From NCBI GenBank assembly GCA_016124895.1, contig WGMU01000131.1, forward strand, positions 1 to 38,852: DNA of 38,852 nt. Direction: 5' to 3'. Below the pieces are notes generated by a model, which was not told the origin of the DNA, ran no database searches, and saw only the letters and a program-made list of their open reading frames with translations. This stretch comes from a bacterium (GTDB lineage: Bacteria; Planctomycetota; Planctomycetia; Planctomycetales; Planctomycetaceae). Positions 37,047-38,852 of this stretch are shown here, one piece after another. Position 1 is the first letter of the stretch. The number at the start of each line of letters is the position of its first letter. The position numbers and the translations under genes are program-made.

Positions 37047-37181
37047 ATGGATAGCTGGGGATTAGTTGCAACCATCATGTGCTGCGGCCTGTTCGCTGAT
37101 AACCTAGTGACAAAGCACAAGCTCAAGGAGCTGCAGGATCGAATAGATAAGCTCGACAAGGAGTCTGGTGTCAGGACTTGA
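37047..37181 (+). CDS. 44-residue hydrophobic/coiled-coil small protein
   Basis: ATG 37047 to TGA 37179-37181. The N-terminal half is hydrophobic (SWGLVATIMCCGLFA, residues 3-17), then a charged amphipathic helix (HKLKELQDRIDKLDKESG, 24-41) with a heptad-like L/I spacing. This layout (short membrane or interface segment plus coiled coil) is typical of small membrane-associated proteins in bacteria, but I know no family. No clear Shine-Dalgarno is present. It follows the immunity-like gene on the same strand by 228 bases. A chance frame of this length is possible; the ordered hydrophobic-to-charged pattern argues for a real gene. Confidence 0.45.
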   Translation: MDSWGLVATIMCCGLFADNLVTKHKLKELQDRIDKLDKESGVRT

Positions 37182-37245
37182 TCACTGCAGACGTTGCCGG
37201 GACATGACTGATTGCGCTGGCCACCCGGCGACTCAACCCAGTAGC

Positions 37246-37307
37246 CGTAGGGCCGGTTCCTACCGGCCAGCATTCGTTCGGATCGGCCGGTGGGAACCGG
37301 CCCTACG
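37246..37307. repeat. hairpin element with GTAGGGCCGGTTCC ends
   Basis: 23-base arms (37246-37268 and 37285-37307) pair with one G-T wobble around a 16-base loop. The arms begin CGTAGGGCCGGTTCC. It stands between the small protein gene and the convergent SGNH-like gene, and its ends share GTAGGG with the hairpins at 23046 and 35024. A degenerate relative is at 5835-5894. Confidence 0.8.
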
Positions 37308-37422
37308 CGAATTCATGCCCTCTCACTGATACCGATCGGTCCACAAGTTGAACGTCGCCTGCGGAATCTCCGCCGGGCCACATGGTGACTCAATCAAGTG
37401 CCGGCAGTGCAACAACCACAGA

Positions 37423-38631
37423 TCAGTTCGCGCAGAACTGGATGATGCGGGCTGCCGTGCCGCTGGAATTCGCGTTGTGATCCATGCTGATGCGCAGCCG
37501 CAGTGTGTGTTCGCCTGGCGGCAGGTCGGCGTTGAACATGACCGTCCGCGGGTAATGCAACCCCTTGCTGAAGCGGTGAAACAAATCGTGCTGCGTGAAC
37601 GGCCCGCCGTCGATGCTCGCTTCGACAATCCCTGCGTCCGGTCCAGCGACGACGTACGCTCCGATCGCGCGGCCGTCGAACTTCAGCACGGCTTCGGAAC
37701 CGGGCTGCATGGCGTGCAGCATCGGTATTTCCGTGAAACGGCCGCGTTTGCTGCCGGGAAGCTGAGACCAGTCCGGGATACTCAGTGACCAGCCACTGAC
37801 GATTTCCGCCTGCGCGGGATCAAGGAAACGTCCGGCTGAGTAGCTGTTTTCGTCGAGCGGATTTTCAGGAAACGGCCGCGGTGCGGGACGAGCGTCTGCC
37901 GGCAGCGGTTTGCTCCAGGCAGCGTTCAGCAGTGATTCAATCATGTCCGCGCAGATGCGGTTGCCGGCCGGCTTCGGATGCGTGCCGCCATAAACTTCCC
38001 AGGTCAGCGAGCCAGCAGAGATCCGCTGGGCGACTTCCTGCGCCAGATGGATCGTGGAAACGCCGTAGTGTTCGGCGACAGTCGCATGCGCTGCGATCGA
38101 GAGTGGCTGCTTTCCCTGCTGCAGCGTTTCGAGCATTCCCGGATTCACGAAGTACGTCACCACGATGTCGGTATTCGGATTGTGCTGCCGGCACTGCCGA
38201 ATGATGCCTTCCAGGCCGCGGATACAGTCCCGCCGCGAGTGCATGGCGTCCTGATCGTCATTGACCGCGAATTCAATGAAGAACAGATCGACCGGGCCTT
38301 TGCTCAACACATCCGTCTTCAACCGGAAAGCGCCAGTCGTCGAGCACGTTGAGGCGATGCCGGCGTCGGTGAACGTGAAGTCGGTCTGCGGAAACCGTTT
38401 GCGGAGGAACTCGCAGACCATTGGCCTGTAGCCGTTCATCTCGGTGATCGCCCCGCCGATAAACGCCACGTGCATGCGTTGCTCCCGCTCGAATCGAATG
38501 CGGCAGTTAACGAACGGACTGCGTGCGGCAATGTTTGGTGTCGAGGGATCGCCATCCGGCGCGGCAACAACGGCGACGTTCACACACAGCAGGAAACACA
38601 GGCAGCTCGCAACACTCAGCCGTGGCTTCAT
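37423..38631 (-). CDS. exported SGNH/GDSL-hydrolase-like protein with altered nucleophile motif
   Basis: 402 residues from ATG 38631 (GGAG eight bases upstream), with a signal peptide (about 1-24) ending in VVAAP. Block I reads FIGGAITEMNGY: the residue where SGNH enzymes carry the nucleophile Ser is Ala61 (codon GCG at 38451-38449). Block III is FAVNDDQDA and block V GGTHPKPAGN, with the His but no Asp three residues before it. The C-terminal ~120 residues are beta-rich and may form an accessory or carbohydrate-binding domain. The family normally removes acetyl or other ester groups from polysaccharides. Loss of Ser suggests an inactive, binding-only protein. A longer frame to 38718 adds unconserved residues. 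Confidence 0.85.
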   Translation of the reverse strand: MKPRLSVASCLCFLLCVNVAVVAAPDGDPSTPNIAARSPFVNCRIRFEREQRMHVAFIGGAITEMNGYRPMVCEFLRKRFPQTDFTFTDAGIASTCSTTGAFRLKTDVLSKGPVDLFFIEFAVNDDQDAMHSRRDCIRGLEGIIRQCRQHNPNTDIVVTYFVNPGMLETLQQGKQPLSIAAHATVAEHYGVSTIHLAQEVAQRISAGSLTWEVYGGTHPKPAGNRICADMIESLLNAAWSKPLPADARPAPRPFPENPLDENSYSAGRFLDPAQAEIVSGWSLSIPDWSQLPGSKRGRFTEIPMLHAMQPGSEAVLKFDGRAIGAYVVAGPDAGIVEASIDGGPFTQHDLFHRFSKGLHYPRTVMFNADLPPGEHTLRLRISMDHNANSSGTAARIIQFCAN

Positions 38632-38718
38632 CAGGATTCTCCGGAGACAGCGGAACGCGGTCGCCGGATTATGTCGAGTGCTGCCCGATTCGTCGCGTCG
38701 CCCGACAGTCTGGTTCAA

Positions 38719-38852
38719 GTAAGCCGCTGTCGCGGCGTGTTGTTGGTTGTGGATTTGGTGTGCGTGCGTGGAGTTTATCCGGCTGAGTTGTTCGGGGCCA
38801 GTTGTTGAGGGTGTGCCAGGTTTTTCTGTCAGGGCGTCAGGGGACGCTCGCC
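38719..38852. other. right-edge region, nothing recognised
   Basis: The last 134 bases are G/T-rich on the + strand. They hold no complete gene or structure I can name; the promoter of the SGNH-like gene is expected nearby (38632-38750). Confidence 0.3.

Overview
The window reads as chromosomal DNA of a planctomycete (Planctomycetota, probably order Planctomycetales). This is inferred from a PSCyt1/PSCyt2/PSD1 cytochrome-like giant protein, a Tat-exported xylose-isomerase-like TIM barrel, CsrA, a hopanoid radical SAM enzyme (HpnH), futalosine-pathway menaquinone synthesis (MqnD), GC-rich codon usage and loosely packed, strand-switching genes. I count 25 confident protein genes, one partial gene at the left edge, one likely 44-residue gene and one transposase pseudogene. 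I saw no rRNA, tRNA or CRISPR array.

Left third (1-16 kb): a + strand run holds a VWA membrane protein, a GT-C-like membrane protein and a Tat-exported sugar-isomerase-like protein. Then come the minus-strand PSD1/cytochrome protein, a plus-strand Gfo/Idh/MocA oxidoreductase with a terminator, and a decayed IS66 transposase. A tight minus-strand operon follows: ABC ATPase, ABC-2 permease, helical membrane-anchored protein and HAD hydrolase. An exported alpha/beta hydrolase ends this part.

Middle (18-28 kb): the most striking locus is 18070-21090. It encodes a globin-coupled histidine kinase, a response regulator made of two receiver domains and nothing else, and a receiver-histidine kinase hybrid. 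None has a recognisable output domain, so this looks like a heme-based gas or redox-sensing phosphorelay whose effector lies elsewhere. It is followed by hpnH, the fluoride channel crcB, purB, a second HAD protein overlapping a lipid-kinase-like gene, an M20D amidohydrolase and csrA.

Right third (28-38.8 kb): a short-chain dehydrogenase, an S41/PDZ protease with a strong terminator, and a minus-strand run of an NAD-dependent epimerase-like protein, an ABC ATPase without a visible permease, a mannonate-oxidoreductase-like SDR and mqnD. Then come an apparently orphan Imm70-like immunity gene, a tiny coiled-coil protein, and an SGNH-like protein whose expected nucleophile serine is alanine.

Non-coding structure: two long, nearly perfect hairpins share the terminal sequence GTAGGGTGCGT (23046-23124, 35024-35111). 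A second hairpin type starts GTAGGGCCGGTTCC (37246-37307), with a degenerate relative (5835-5894) that supplies the stop codon of the PSD1 gene. Fragments of degenerate dispersed repeats occur in several intergenic gaps. All functional calls come from reading motifs by eye; no database search was run.
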